DNA from: an uncultured Flavobacteriales bacterium
Lineage (GTDB): Bacteria > Bacteroidota > Bacteroidia > Flavobacteriales_F > PHOS-HE28
Length of the DNA stretch: 64,000 nucleotides
Direction: 5' to 3'
Assembly (NCBI GenBank): GCA_937872175.1
Contig: CALMPI010000012.1
Span: 1 to 64,000 of the forward strand
This document shows, piece by piece, positions 15,979-22,899 of this stretch (its first letter is position 1; every line of letters starts with the position of its first letter). Below the pieces are notes generated by a model, which saw nothing but the letters and a program-made list of their open reading frames with translations, was not told the DNA's origin and made no database searches. A program made the position numbers and the translations under genes.

Positions 15979-16025
15979 AGTGGGAGCAATGTTAGAACAT
16001 CTTCTAAGGTTAGAGCAAATTCCAA
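15979..16025. promoter_or_regulatory. Divergent early/repressor control region with palindromic operator
   Basis: Between the leftward early operon and the rightward repressor gene. TTAGAA-CATC-TTCTAA at 15992-16007 is a perfect palindrome, and TTCCAATTGGGAA at 16020-16032 is an imperfect one overlapping the repressor start. Both are plausible binding sites for the two flanking HTH proteins. Confidence 0.65.
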
Positions 16026-16508
16026 TTGGGAAAGTTTTCCACAGCGGCCGATCGAATAAGTGAGTTCATCGCGAGCATCGGGCTCACGGAGAATGCATTC
16101 CGGCTGCGCGTTGGGTGGTCCCAGGGTTTGCTCGGGAAGGCCGTGAAGAACAGGTCAGCCCTAGGCAGTGATAAGCTGGAGAATGTTCTAAGGGCCTATC
16201 CCGAACTCGACCCAGACTGGTTGCTGTTGGGCGAGGGTCAGATGCTGCGCACGCCGCCGGCGTGGGTGAAGAAGGGAGGCGCTGCGGGGCAGGACGAAGC
16301 GCCGTACCTGATGCAGATGGCGGCCGAGCCGGCGGCACCCTACGGCGGGAAGCGGAGCAAGGGGCGCAGGGCGCCGGACGCCACCCGCGTGGAGGAGTTG
16401 TTGGCGAACATCCTGGTGCGGCTGGAGCGCTTGGAACAGTCGCGACGATTAGGCCCCGGCGCGTTGGCGAGCACCAATAGCGGCGGGGCCACCACCAAGA
16501 GCTCGTGA
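16026..16508 (+). CDS. Phage repressor-type HTH protein (TTG start)
   Basis: 160 aa. Residues ~5-65 form an HTH typical of Bacteroidota phage repressors (DRISEFIASIGLTENAFRLRVGWSQGLLGKAVKNRSALGSDKLENVLRAYPELDPDWLLLGEGQML). The C-terminus is basic then helical (RVEELLANILVRLERLEQ), perhaps for oligomerisation; no LexA-like protease is present. An in-frame stop at 16011 leaves TTG 16026 as the only start before the HTH. Divergent from the early operon across a palindrome, it is the best candidate for lysogeny repressor. Confidence 0.78.
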   Translation: MGKFSTAADRISEFIASIGLTENAFRLRVGWSQGLLGKAVKNRSALGSDKLENVLRAYPELDPDWLLLGEGQMLRTPPAWVKKGGAAGQDEAPYLMQMAAEPAAPYGGKRSKGRRAPDATRVEELLANILVRLERLEQSRRLGPGALASTNSGGATTKSS

Positions 16509-16954
16509 TGGAAGAAGCACCTCGCAAACGGCGTACGTGGAAGCAGTGGCTTGGGCTCGGCTGTGCGGGCTACCTGGTGCTGATGTTCTGGGGCGCGGTG
16601 CTGATGGCGGTGTTCGGGGATGGCGATAAGAAGGAGGCTGAGGTGACCACGCCCCAGCAGGTGGAGCCGATGGCGGCCCCCGCGATGCCGCTGGAGAACA
16701 GCCAGGGGCAGGCCCCCAACGCCGTGGAGCGGATGGGAACACCGGCGGCGGTGGCCACACCGGAGCCCGCGCCAGTCGTGGCAGAGCCGGAAGAGGACCG
16801 GCGACAAACGACCACGGTGTACACGACACGTACAGGCGACCACTACCACCGGAGCGGCTGTAGCAGCCTGCGACGGAGCCGCACGGCCACCACGCTAGCG
16901 GATGCACAGGAAGCGGGATACGAACCCTGCCACCGATGCCGACCGCCGCAATGA
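16508..16954 (+). CDS. Membrane-anchored protein with Ada-like zinc-binding tail
   Basis: 148 aa from ATG 16508 (TGATG with the repressor stop). One membrane helix (WLGLGCAGYLVLMFWGAVLMAVFG), a Pro/Ala-rich linker, then VYTTRTGDHYHRSGCSSLRR ... AGYEPCHRCRPP at ~115-148. The H-x-x-GC and CxxC pair matches the small metal-binding module often attached to nucleases and membrane proteins in this phylum. Expressed with the repressor, it could be a lysogenic-conversion or exclusion gene; this is inference. Confidence 0.65.
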   Translation: MEEAPRKRRTWKQWLGLGCAGYLVLMFWGAVLMAVFGDGDKKEAEVTTPQQVEPMAAPAMPLENSQGQAPNAVERMGTPAAVATPEPAPVVAEPEEDRRQTTTVYTTRTGDHYHRSGCSSLRRSRTATTLADAQEAGYEPCHRCRPPQ

Positions 16955-17094
16955 GGCTGCTATGGCTAGGGGTGCGGTGGCTGCTGCTGGGCGTGCGGGA
17001 TGCGGCGTACCTCGTGTTGGCGCCCGACCGGCTGACGCGGGACCGGGAGCTGGACCAGGGCGGTGCGGAGCACGAGCCAGGTGGTGAACACTAG
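16951..17094 (+). CDS. Small membrane-associated protein
   Basis: 47 aa: MRLLWLGVRWLLLGVRDAAY, then LVLAPDRLTRDRELDQGG and a hydrophilic end. ATG 16951 shares ATGA with the previous stop. One amphipathic hydrophobic helix. Function unknown. A minus-strand frame at 16966-17112 overlaps it and is considered less likely. Confidence 0.45.
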   Translation: MRLLWLGVRWLLLGVRDAAYLVLAPDRLTRDRELDQGGAEHEPGGEH

Positions 17095-17224
17095 GATGCG
17101 GATCTTCTTCATGGGGCGGCTGTTGGTGTCGGAGCAAAGCAGCTCCGGCCCGCCGGTAGGAAAAAGGACAGTTGAAGGGGTATGCGCCCGGTGGTGCCGG
17201 GGTCTGCGAATTCGCCTGCGTGCC

Positions 17225-17377
17225 TTACCGGCCGCGGGGTGGCGGCACCACCACGTGGTGCTGTTGCACCGGGTCGCCTCGCCAGAACTTGCGCGCCGTG
17301 GTGTAGACGGCGAAGACCAAGCAGAACACCATGAAGAGCACAGCCGCCTGCTTGAGCCTATCCCGCTGTGCGTACAT
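17225..17377 (-). CDS. Small single-helix membrane protein
   Basis: 50 aa: a basic N-terminus (MYAQRDRLKQ), one membrane helix (AAVLFMVFCLVFAVYTTARKFW) and a Pro/Val-rich tail (HHVVVPPPRGR). Tail end of the leftward block. Function unknown. Confidence 0.5.
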   Translation of the reverse strand: MYAQRDRLKQAAVLFMVFCLVFAVYTTARKFWRGDPVQQHHVVVPPPRGR

Positions 17378-17426
17378 GCCGCAATGTAGCGCGGCCGATC
17401 AGAACCGAGCATTAACTCCAGGAACC

Positions 17427-17612
17427 ATGACCGACGAACGCCGGCCCGTGCCAGGGCCGAACACCCCACCACCGCAGGCCCCGCCGCGCCCGACCCCGCA
17501 GCCCCCCAAGCCACCGGCCCCGGCGCACAGGCCGGAGCGGAGCCCCACCATCAGGGAGCCGCAGCGGCAGGAGGGCAAGGAAGAGCCGCCTAGGCCGCCG
17601 GCAAAGCGGTGA
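17427..17612 (+). CDS. Proline-rich small protein
   Basis: 61 aa, nearly a third proline (PPPQAPPRPTPQPPKPPAPAHRP), hydrophilic, likely disordered. Starts after GGAACC; its 3' end overlaps the convergent gene at 17590 by 23 bp. Could be chance, but composition is unlike a shadow frame. Confidence 0.4.
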   Translation: MTDERRPVPGPNTPPPQAPPRPTPQPPKPPAPAHRPERSPTIREPQRQEGKEEPPRPPAKR

Positions 17613-18060
17613 GGTAGAAGAGGGCCAGGAGCACAATGCCCAGGAGCATGGCCCCGGTGGACACCTGGTTGAGGCGCCTGGTCCACCAGCCGTAGCGCCG
17701 CACCTGCGCGTCGTGCTTGCGTTGCTTCTGCAGCTCATCGTCCGCCATGGGCTCGTCGCCCATGCGCTTGTGCTCGTACTGGGCCCAACAGACCTCGTGG
17801 CGGTTGGTGTAATAGCCGGTCCACTGCGAGGCGAAGTTGACCAGGGTGGCCACGACGAAGCACACGCCACCGCAGAGCAGGACATCCTGCTCCACGTGCA
17901 GCTTTTGGGCGATGAGGAACTTGAGCGTCTCAAACACCAGGTAGACGCCTGCGCCGGAGACGCTGATCACCAACAGATCGATGCGGCCTGCGGAATAGCT
18001 CTCCCGGTCCTTGGCGTCCAGGAGGTGCATCTTGATGCGTTCAAGTCGTCCTTGGTTCAT
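17590..18060 (-). CDS. Phage membrane protein, three helices
   Basis: 156 aa from ATG 18060. Hydrophobic helices: LLVISVSGAGVYLVFETLKFLI, VLLCGGVCFVVATLVNFASQW and GAMLLGIVLLALFYLTALPA, with a charged cytoplasmic stretch (DELQKQRKHDAQVRRYG) before the last. Three helices would fit a class I holin, but the length is above usual. Overlaps the upstream RHH gene by 20 bp. Confidence 0.6.
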   Translation of the reverse strand: MNQGRLERIKMHLLDAKDRESYSAGRIDLLVISVSGAGVYLVFETLKFLIAQKLHVEQDVLLCGGVCFVVATLVNFASQWTGYYTNRHEVCWAQYEHKRMGDEPMADDELQKQRKHDAQVRRYGWWTRRLNQVSTGAMLLGIVLLALFYLTALPAA

Positions 18061-18280
18061 GGGGCGTGCAGGGTTGGTGTGGGCTGTAGATATATGGAGC
18101 CTGAGCGAGCTTGATGCGTTCACGCTCGCGCGGGATGCCCCTGCGCAACAGCAGCTCCAGCATGTTGCTCGCGCTGCGATGGTCGGCGGCGGCAAGGCGT
18201 TCGATCGCTGCCGCCACATCCCGGCCCACGCTGTACGTGCGGGCCACCCTACCGTGTTGCGTTGGTCCCTGTGCGGCCAT
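18041..18280 (-). CDS. Ribbon-helix-helix-like regulator
   Basis: 79 aa. VARTYSVGRDVAAAIERLAAADHRSASNMLELLLRRGI fits the Arc/CopG beta-strand plus two-helix layout. The tail (YIYSPHQPCTPHEPRTT) is irregular. It sits inside the leftward structural block, so a role in regulating late genes is possible. Confidence 0.55.
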   Translation of the reverse strand: MAAQGPTQHGRVARTYSVGRDVAAAIERLAAADHRSASNMLELLLRRGIPRERERIKLAQAPYIYSPHQPCTPHEPRTT

Positions 18281-18282
18281 GG

Positions 18283-18867
18283 CTATACCACAGGGGCGTT
18301 GAAGAAGTCGGCACCGAAGTCGCGACCATAGTCGCCGCCCACGCCGGTGACCACCTGCGGGATGATGACGGGATCGGGTGCGTTGTGGGGTAGCAGCACG
18401 GGCCCGAGGTACTGGTGCAGGCGAGTGCGGAAGCCGAGGGTGTAGACGTGCAGGCGCTGGTAGCTGTGGTCCTGCTGGCTGAGCACCATCTTGAAGGGCC
18501 CGAAGCCCTGCCCGCTGAGGCGGTGCAGGCGCACGGCGCAGCGCTGCGCGAGCTCGAACTGGGCGCGCGCTTCGACGGTGCGGGCGGGGTCGCGATCGCT
18601 GGTGAGGCGCTCGCCCACCACGCTCTGCAGGATGTCCACGTAGACCAGGGCGTCGGTGTGGTTGTGGTCGTGGCCCAGGCCGCTCCAGTCCTGCGGCTCC
18701 CAGCGCACCACGGCGGCGGGCAGGCGAAGGCCGTCGATGCTGTCGCCCGCTTCGATGCGGGCAGCGTGGTCATTGTCCCAGTCCACGGTGAGGATGCCTG
18801 TGGCCGGCTCGGGCGTGGAGGCCAGCAGGCGATCGCGGATGGCGATGTAGGCGTTGTCGATGGTCAT
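18283..18867 (-). CDS. Probable neck/tail-terminator protein
   Basis: 194 aa. DNAYIAIRDRLLA at the N-terminus, ALVYVDILQSVVGERL in the middle and RLHVYTLGFRTRLHQYLG later resemble tail-completion proteins of the gp37/tail-terminator kind, which sit next to gpG. Stop-start overlap (ATGA) with the gpG-like gene upstream supports joint function at the head-tail joint. Exact family uncertain. Confidence 0.6.
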   Translation of the reverse strand: MTIDNAYIAIRDRLLASTPEPATGILTVDWDNDHAARIEAGDSIDGLRLPAAVVRWEPQDWSGLGHDHNHTDALVYVDILQSVVGERLTSDRDPARTVEARAQFELAQRCAVRLHRLSGQGFGPFKMVLSQQDHSYQRLHVYTLGFRTRLHQYLGPVLLPHNAPDPVIIPQVVTGVGGDYGRDFGADFFNAPVV

Positions 18868-19361
18868 GAGCTGGGCACGTTGAACACCTTGTTGAGGCCC
18901 TCCATGATGTGGGCGCGCACCTCGTCGATGAGCGGATCGGTGGTGACCATGAAGGGCCTGGCCGGCATCTGTGCGGCGTGGCCGCTACGGCGCAGGCGCT
19001 GGAGCCTGGTGCGCAGGTTGGTGCTGGCGGCGCGCATTTGCCCGCGCATGGAGCCGCCGCGGTTGTGGATGGCGGCGTAGGGCACGGTGTTGATGACGCG
19101 GGCCACGCTGCCCAGGGGTGCCGGCCTGATGCCGCGGCGCAGGCGGCCGGAGCTGATGAGCAGGGCGCGGCCGGGGTCCTTGCCGCCCTGGCGGGGCTTC
19201 CACTTGTCCACGGCGCTCTTGGAGGTGCGCACGCCCTGGCGGCGGAAGTTGCTGCGGAAGTCGGCGGCGGCCAGTGCGCTGACGGCGGTGGGCAGCGTGC
19301 GCCAGTAGGCGCGGTAGCGGCCGGCCATGGCACTGAAGGGGTGCGGGAAGCGCTTGCTCAA
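18864..19361 (-). CDS. Phage virion morphogenesis protein, Mu gpG-like
   Basis: 165 aa. Typical gpG/tail-completion features: an N-terminal helix, then KWKPRQGGKDPGRALLISSGRLRRGIRP, VPYAAIHNRGGSMRG and MPARPFMV near the end; the sequence order SGRLRRSI - YAAIHN.GG - PARPF is diagnostic for this family. It is needed for head-tail joining. Overlaps both neighbours by 4 bp. Confidence 0.85.
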   Translation of the reverse strand: MSKRFPHPFSAMAGRYRAYWRTLPTAVSALAAADFRSNFRRQGVRTSKSAVDKWKPRQGGKDPGRALLISSGRLRRGIRPAPLGSVARVINTVPYAAIHNRGGSMRGQMRAASTNLRTRLQRLRRSGHAAQMPARPFMVTTDPLIDEVRAHIMEGLNKVFNVPSS

Positions 19362-19543
19362 TCGAGGTCGATGTCAGTGGCGGTGAACACGCTCGCGCGA
19401 GGTGGTTGCATCATATACAACGCATCCTTGCGACTGTAGCCCCTTACCCTGATGAGGTACTGCAGCGCCTCCTCCTGGGTGAGCTGGCCTTTGCGCGCCT
19501 GGTCCACCAACTCCTCCTTGCTCAGCGTGCCGTGGTCAGCCAT
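19358..19543 (-). CDS. Small protein overlapping the portal-MuF gene
   Basis: 61 aa from ATG 19543: LSKEELVDQARKGQLTQEEALQYLIRVRGYSRKDALYMM is two acidic/basic helices resembling a small protein-interaction motif. Its start lies inside the last 22 bp of the portal-MuF-protease fusion, so the two are tightly coupled. It could be an accessory factor or a partner/inhibitor of the fusion's protease domain; nothing in the sequence proves this. Confidence 0.6.
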   Translation of the reverse strand: MADHGTLSKEELVDQARKGQLTQEEALQYLIRVRGYSRKDALYMMQPPRASVFTATDIDLD

Positions 19544-22311
19544 TGGAGGTTGTTGAAGCAGGTGTCGATCGCGCGGGCGATGGGCAGGAACTCGTTCTGT
19601 GGCCACTGACACGTCAGTGTGTGGATACGCCGACGCTCAGACCAGCCAAAAGTAAGGCGCTGGAGCTCTTCGTCGCGAGAGCGGAGGGCGATGTACTGGT
19701 TATAGGCCCTTGCCCACAGCTCCACTTTGCGAAGCCAGTATTCCATAGCGTTCAGCTCCGGCTGAATGAGGGGGTGCCATTGGCCGTCCAGCCCCTTGAT
19801 GACCGGCCCGGTGCGGTTGTACTGGCTGTCATACACCTGCTGAATGCGCTGAACAGTTGGGCTGCGCAGTATCGCCTTCATGGCAGGGGCCAGCACACTG
19901 TTATCGTAGCTGCTGGCCGGGGTGCCCCCCATGCTGGCGACCTTGTCGATGTGGTGGCCCAGCTCGTGGGCCATGTGCACCAGGGCGTGCGGGTCTTTCC
20001 AGTCCACGAAGATCGCGATGCCGAGGTCGCGGTCCAGGGTGTTGCTGTATCTGCCCCATTGCACGCCATCGCGCCAGGGCATGATGGGCACGCCGTGGTT
20101 GCCGGGCAGTCCGTGCACCTGGTCGGCGAGCTTGAGCACGTGCATGGCCTTCTCTCGCTCGGCCGGCTTGAGGCGTCGCAGGTCCATGCCGGCGCTGACC
20201 GGTGTGCCGATGGGCCTGGTGGCGGCCGGTGCAGCGCGCTTGTTCATGGCCTCGGCGGCGGCCTTGGCGGCCTCCAGGGTGCGCGCGCTCACCTGGTAGT
20301 AGGGGTGGCTCTCGGGGAAGATGATGCCCGTTTTGCCGACGTTGCCGCGGAACATGGCGGGCACCCTGGCCAGGCCCTCGGGCAGTTCGCCGCTGACGTC
20401 CTCGGCGGTCTGGTTCACATCGCAGCGGCAGCCCCAGGCCAGGGGCGGGTAGTGGGTGTCCCAGAACGGATCGTCCACGGGCCGCACGATGCCATCTAGG
20501 AGGGCGTGCGCGGGCCGCACGCGGTCGTCGCCGGCGGTGTCGAAGCGCAGGTTGGGCAGCACCTCCTTGTCGCGCTGGATGTCCAGCCATCGCTCGGCCA
20601 TCTGGGTGCTGGCCACCGCGTGCTGATACTCGGCGCGCAGGTGGCGGACGTTGAAGCGGTCGTTGATCGCTTTGAAACTCTCTTTGAACTGGGTAAAAGG
20701 GCGCACCTGGCCCTTGTCGTCGTGCAGCTCATCGCTGGCGGCCTTGAGCTGGTGGTGCGTCTTGAGCGCGCTGAACACGTAGACGTTGTGGTCGAGCCAG
20801 CGCTCAAGCTGGGCGCGGTCCGGTGCCTGCTGGTCGCGCACCTCCAGCACGGTGGCCTGCAGGAGCTGGTCGGCGGTCCACCGCATGAGCTCGGGGTCGA
20901 TGGCGTCCTCGGTGAGCTGGCCGGCGCGGATGGCCTTGATGAGGCGCTCGGTGATGTGCTCGGGCGGCCCGCTGCGGGCGGCCGCTTGCGGCGCATGGTG
21001 GTGGGTGCCGGCATAGAGCCTGTCCAGCGCGGCGAGCATGCTGTTGGTGGGCGCCGGCTCGGGGTCCTCGTCCTCGGGCTCGGGCTCCGGCTTGGTGGCC
21101 GGCGGTGCATCGGGCGGGGTGTCGGGCTCGTCGCCAGGCGCGCGGCCTTTGACCGTATCGCCCTTGCCGGGCATGGGCACGCCGTAGGTGTCGTACCAGT
21201 AGCGGTCGGGCACCTGGCCGCCGAGCTGCTGGGCCACCTTGATGTCCAGGTCGATGCGGGTCTCCAGGGGCAGGTTGCGCGTTTGGTCGAACTGGAACTC
21301 GCCGCCCTGGAGGGGATAGCCGAGCTTGATGAGCCGGGGACGCAGCTCCCAGTTGAGCAGGAACTCCACGCGGCGCATGTCGGCCAGGGTGATGTCCTGC
21401 TCCACCTCCTTGTGCACCTCGCCCTGGCTGCGGCTGCTGCCCTGGTCGGTGGTCATGGTCTGGCCGAGGAAGAGCTTGCTGATCTCCGCGTTGCAGAGCT
21501 CCACCAGGTCCTTGTACAGTGCGCCCTGGTTGCTGCCGCCGGTGCTGGGGGTGTGGAACTCCACGGTGGTGCCCTTGGGGATGACGGCGTAGCCGGCCCC
21601 GCCCATCTCGCTGAGGGCCGTGTTGAGCTTGGTGCGCGTGGCCTCGTCCCAGGGGTCGTACTGGCCCACGCGGAAGGGCATGCCAAAGAGCTCGGCATAC
21701 TGGGCCCAGTCGCCCAGGCTGCCGCGCTTCCAGAGCACGTAGGGCAGGGCGATGACCAGGGCGCCGAGGTCGCGGGGGCGGCCCACCTCCACCAGGTAGG
21801 TGCTGTAGTAGGGGTCGGTGCGGTAGTGGATCCACGGCGTTTGGATGGCGGCGGCATCGGCGGCGATGTAGCCGAACTCGGGCACCACGTTGGCGCGCGG
21901 CAGGATGTCGCAGGCGGCCACGCGGCCGGCCTCCGGGCGCAGCTCCAGGACGGTGGAGCCGTGGGACACCACGCTCATGCTGCCCTCCACGAAGTGCATG
22001 AACCAGGGGGTGCGCAGCACGTCGGTGTTGATGGCGTGCAGCAGGGCATCGCCCGCGCCCTCCTGCTGCCACACGAGGCGCTTGTTGGTGACGTTCATGG
22101 TGCGCTTGGCCATGACGGCGGCCAGGTGGGCATCGAGCACCAGGTTGTCGTAGAGCTCGTAGAGGGCCTTGCGGCGGGGCAGCAGCTCGTTGCGCGCGCT
22201 GTTGACGGCCTGCTGCCAGTCGCCCACGTCGTGCGCCCGCAGGCTGATGCGGGCCACCGTGAGCTGTGACGTGATGGAGTACTGGCGACCGATGCGGGCG
22301 TTCTGGCTCAT
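19522..22311 (-). CDS. Portal (gp29/DUF935) - MuF (gp30/SPP1 gp7) - zincin fusion
   Basis: 929 aa from ATG 22311 (TTG 22317 is possible). Residues ~20-375 match the DUF935 portal family (e.g. ELFGMPFRVGQYDPWDEATR; LFLGQTMTTDQGSSRSQGEVH). Residues ~378-430 are an acidic proline linker. Residues ~450-640 form the MuF head-morphogenesis domain, with the signature DDPFWDTHYPPLAWGCRCDV at ~605-630. Residues ~690-929 carry LVHMAHELGHHIDK, an HExxH zinc-protease motif (H782, E783, H786). Portal and MuF are separate genes in Mu. The C-terminal enzyme would travel inside the capsid and may be injected with DNA. The portal forms the DNA-packaging channel. Confidence 0.85.
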   Translation of the reverse strand: MSQNARIGRQYSITSQLTVARISLRAHDVGDWQQAVNSARNELLPRRKALYELYDNLVLDAHLAAVMAKRTMNVTNKRLVWQQEGAGDALLHAINTDVLRTPWFMHFVEGSMSVVSHGSTVLELRPEAGRVAACDILPRANVVPEFGYIAADAAAIQTPWIHYRTDPYYSTYLVEVGRPRDLGALVIALPYVLWKRGSLGDWAQYAELFGMPFRVGQYDPWDEATRTKLNTALSEMGGAGYAVIPKGTTVEFHTPSTGGSNQGALYKDLVELCNAEISKLFLGQTMTTDQGSSRSQGEVHKEVEQDITLADMRRVEFLLNWELRPRLIKLGYPLQGGEFQFDQTRNLPLETRIDLDIKVAQQLGGQVPDRYWYDTYGVPMPGKGDTVKGRAPGDEPDTPPDAPPATKPEPEPEDEDPEPAPTNSMLAALDRLYAGTHHHAPQAAARSGPPEHITERLIKAIRAGQLTEDAIDPELMRWTADQLLQATVLEVRDQQAPDRAQLERWLDHNVYVFSALKTHHQLKAASDELHDDKGQVRPFTQFKESFKAINDRFNVRHLRAEYQHAVASTQMAERWLDIQRDKEVLPNLRFDTAGDDRVRPAHALLDGIVRPVDDPFWDTHYPPLAWGCRCDVNQTAEDVSGELPEGLARVPAMFRGNVGKTGIIFPESHPYYQVSARTLEAAKAAAEAMNKRAAPAATRPIGTPVSAGMDLRRLKPAEREKAMHVLKLADQVHGLPGNHGVPIMPWRDGVQWGRYSNTLDRDLGIAIFVDWKDPHALVHMAHELGHHIDKVASMGGTPASSYDNSVLAPAMKAILRSPTVQRIQQVYDSQYNRTGPVIKGLDGQWHPLIQPELNAMEYWLRKVELWARAYNQYIALRSRDEELQRLTFGWSERRRIHTLTCQWPQNEFLPIARAIDTCFNNLQWLTTAR

Positions 22312-22476
22312 GGTCAAAATCTTCGATTTGCGGGGCTATCGGTTCCGGGGGTGGGGGTTGGGGCGACCGGGCAGGCGATGTAAAAAACTAAACGGGTCTA
22401 AATCGGGGTTCTGGGGGTGTGTCGCTGTGGCTGGTCGGTGGGTCGCGTATGTGTGCGCGGGCGTGCGAGGGGCGGG
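22312..22476. promoter_or_regulatory. Gap with inverted repeat upstream of portal gene
   Basis: AAATC-TTC-GATTT at 22317-22329 is a perfect inverted repeat directly before the portal start. The rest of the 165-bp gap is G-rich without a gene. It may be an operator, an RNA hairpin controlling portal translation, or chance. Confidence 0.35.
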
Positions 22477-22896
22477 TCAGTTGAGGTGGTTCTGGCGGCG
22501 TGCATTGCCGCCGAAGAGCACGTAGTCCTTGGTGCCATCGGTGATCAGGGGCAGGTCCGGCGGGTTGATCTCCTGCTCCTGCACGCGGCGGAGCCAGCGC
22601 TCGGCGGCCTCGTAGTTCTGGCGGCGCATCTCGGGCACCTCGTCCGTCTCCAGCCGGTGGTAGGCGTAGTAGAGGGCGATGTCCACGGCGTACTTCACGA
22701 TGAGCGGGTTGCGCGCGCTGCCGGCGGCGGCGAAGATGGCGGCCACGTCGTAGCGTGCACTGAGGTAGCCGCGCATGAGCTCGATGGCCATGTTCTCGCA
22801 ATCGTCCAGGATGGCGGTGTTGCCGCGTGTGATGCGGGTGAGCAGGTCGGCGGGGATGCTGGCCTCGTAGTCGGCGGTGGTGACGAAGGTGCTCAT
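22477..22896 (-). CDS. Mu gp36-like head protein (DUF1320)
   Basis: 139 aa. ADYEASIPADLLTRITRGN at the start, AIELMRGYLSARYDVAAIF in the middle and YAVDIALYYAYHRL follow the gp36/DUF1320 layout of head-completion proteins in Mu-like phages. Lies 3 bp after the terminase gene. Confidence 0.8.
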   Translation of the reverse strand: MSTFVTTADYEASIPADLLTRITRGNTAILDDCENMAIELMRGYLSARYDVAAIFAAAGSARNPLIVKYAVDIALYYAYHRLETDEVPEMRRQNYEAAERWLRRVQEQEINPPDLPLITDGTKDYVLFGGNARRQNHLN

Positions 22897-22899
22897 GCC

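Noticed and set aside
16966..17112. Minus-strand 48-aa frame (MKKIRILVFTTWLVLRTAL start)
   Set aside because: Overlaps the plus-strand 47-aa gene that is coupled by ATGA to its upstream gene; its second half has shadow-like composition. Not excluded with certainty.
20506..22269. 587-codon plus-strand frame opposite the portal-MuF gene
   Set aside because: Shadow frame; the minus strand encodes recognisable domains throughout.
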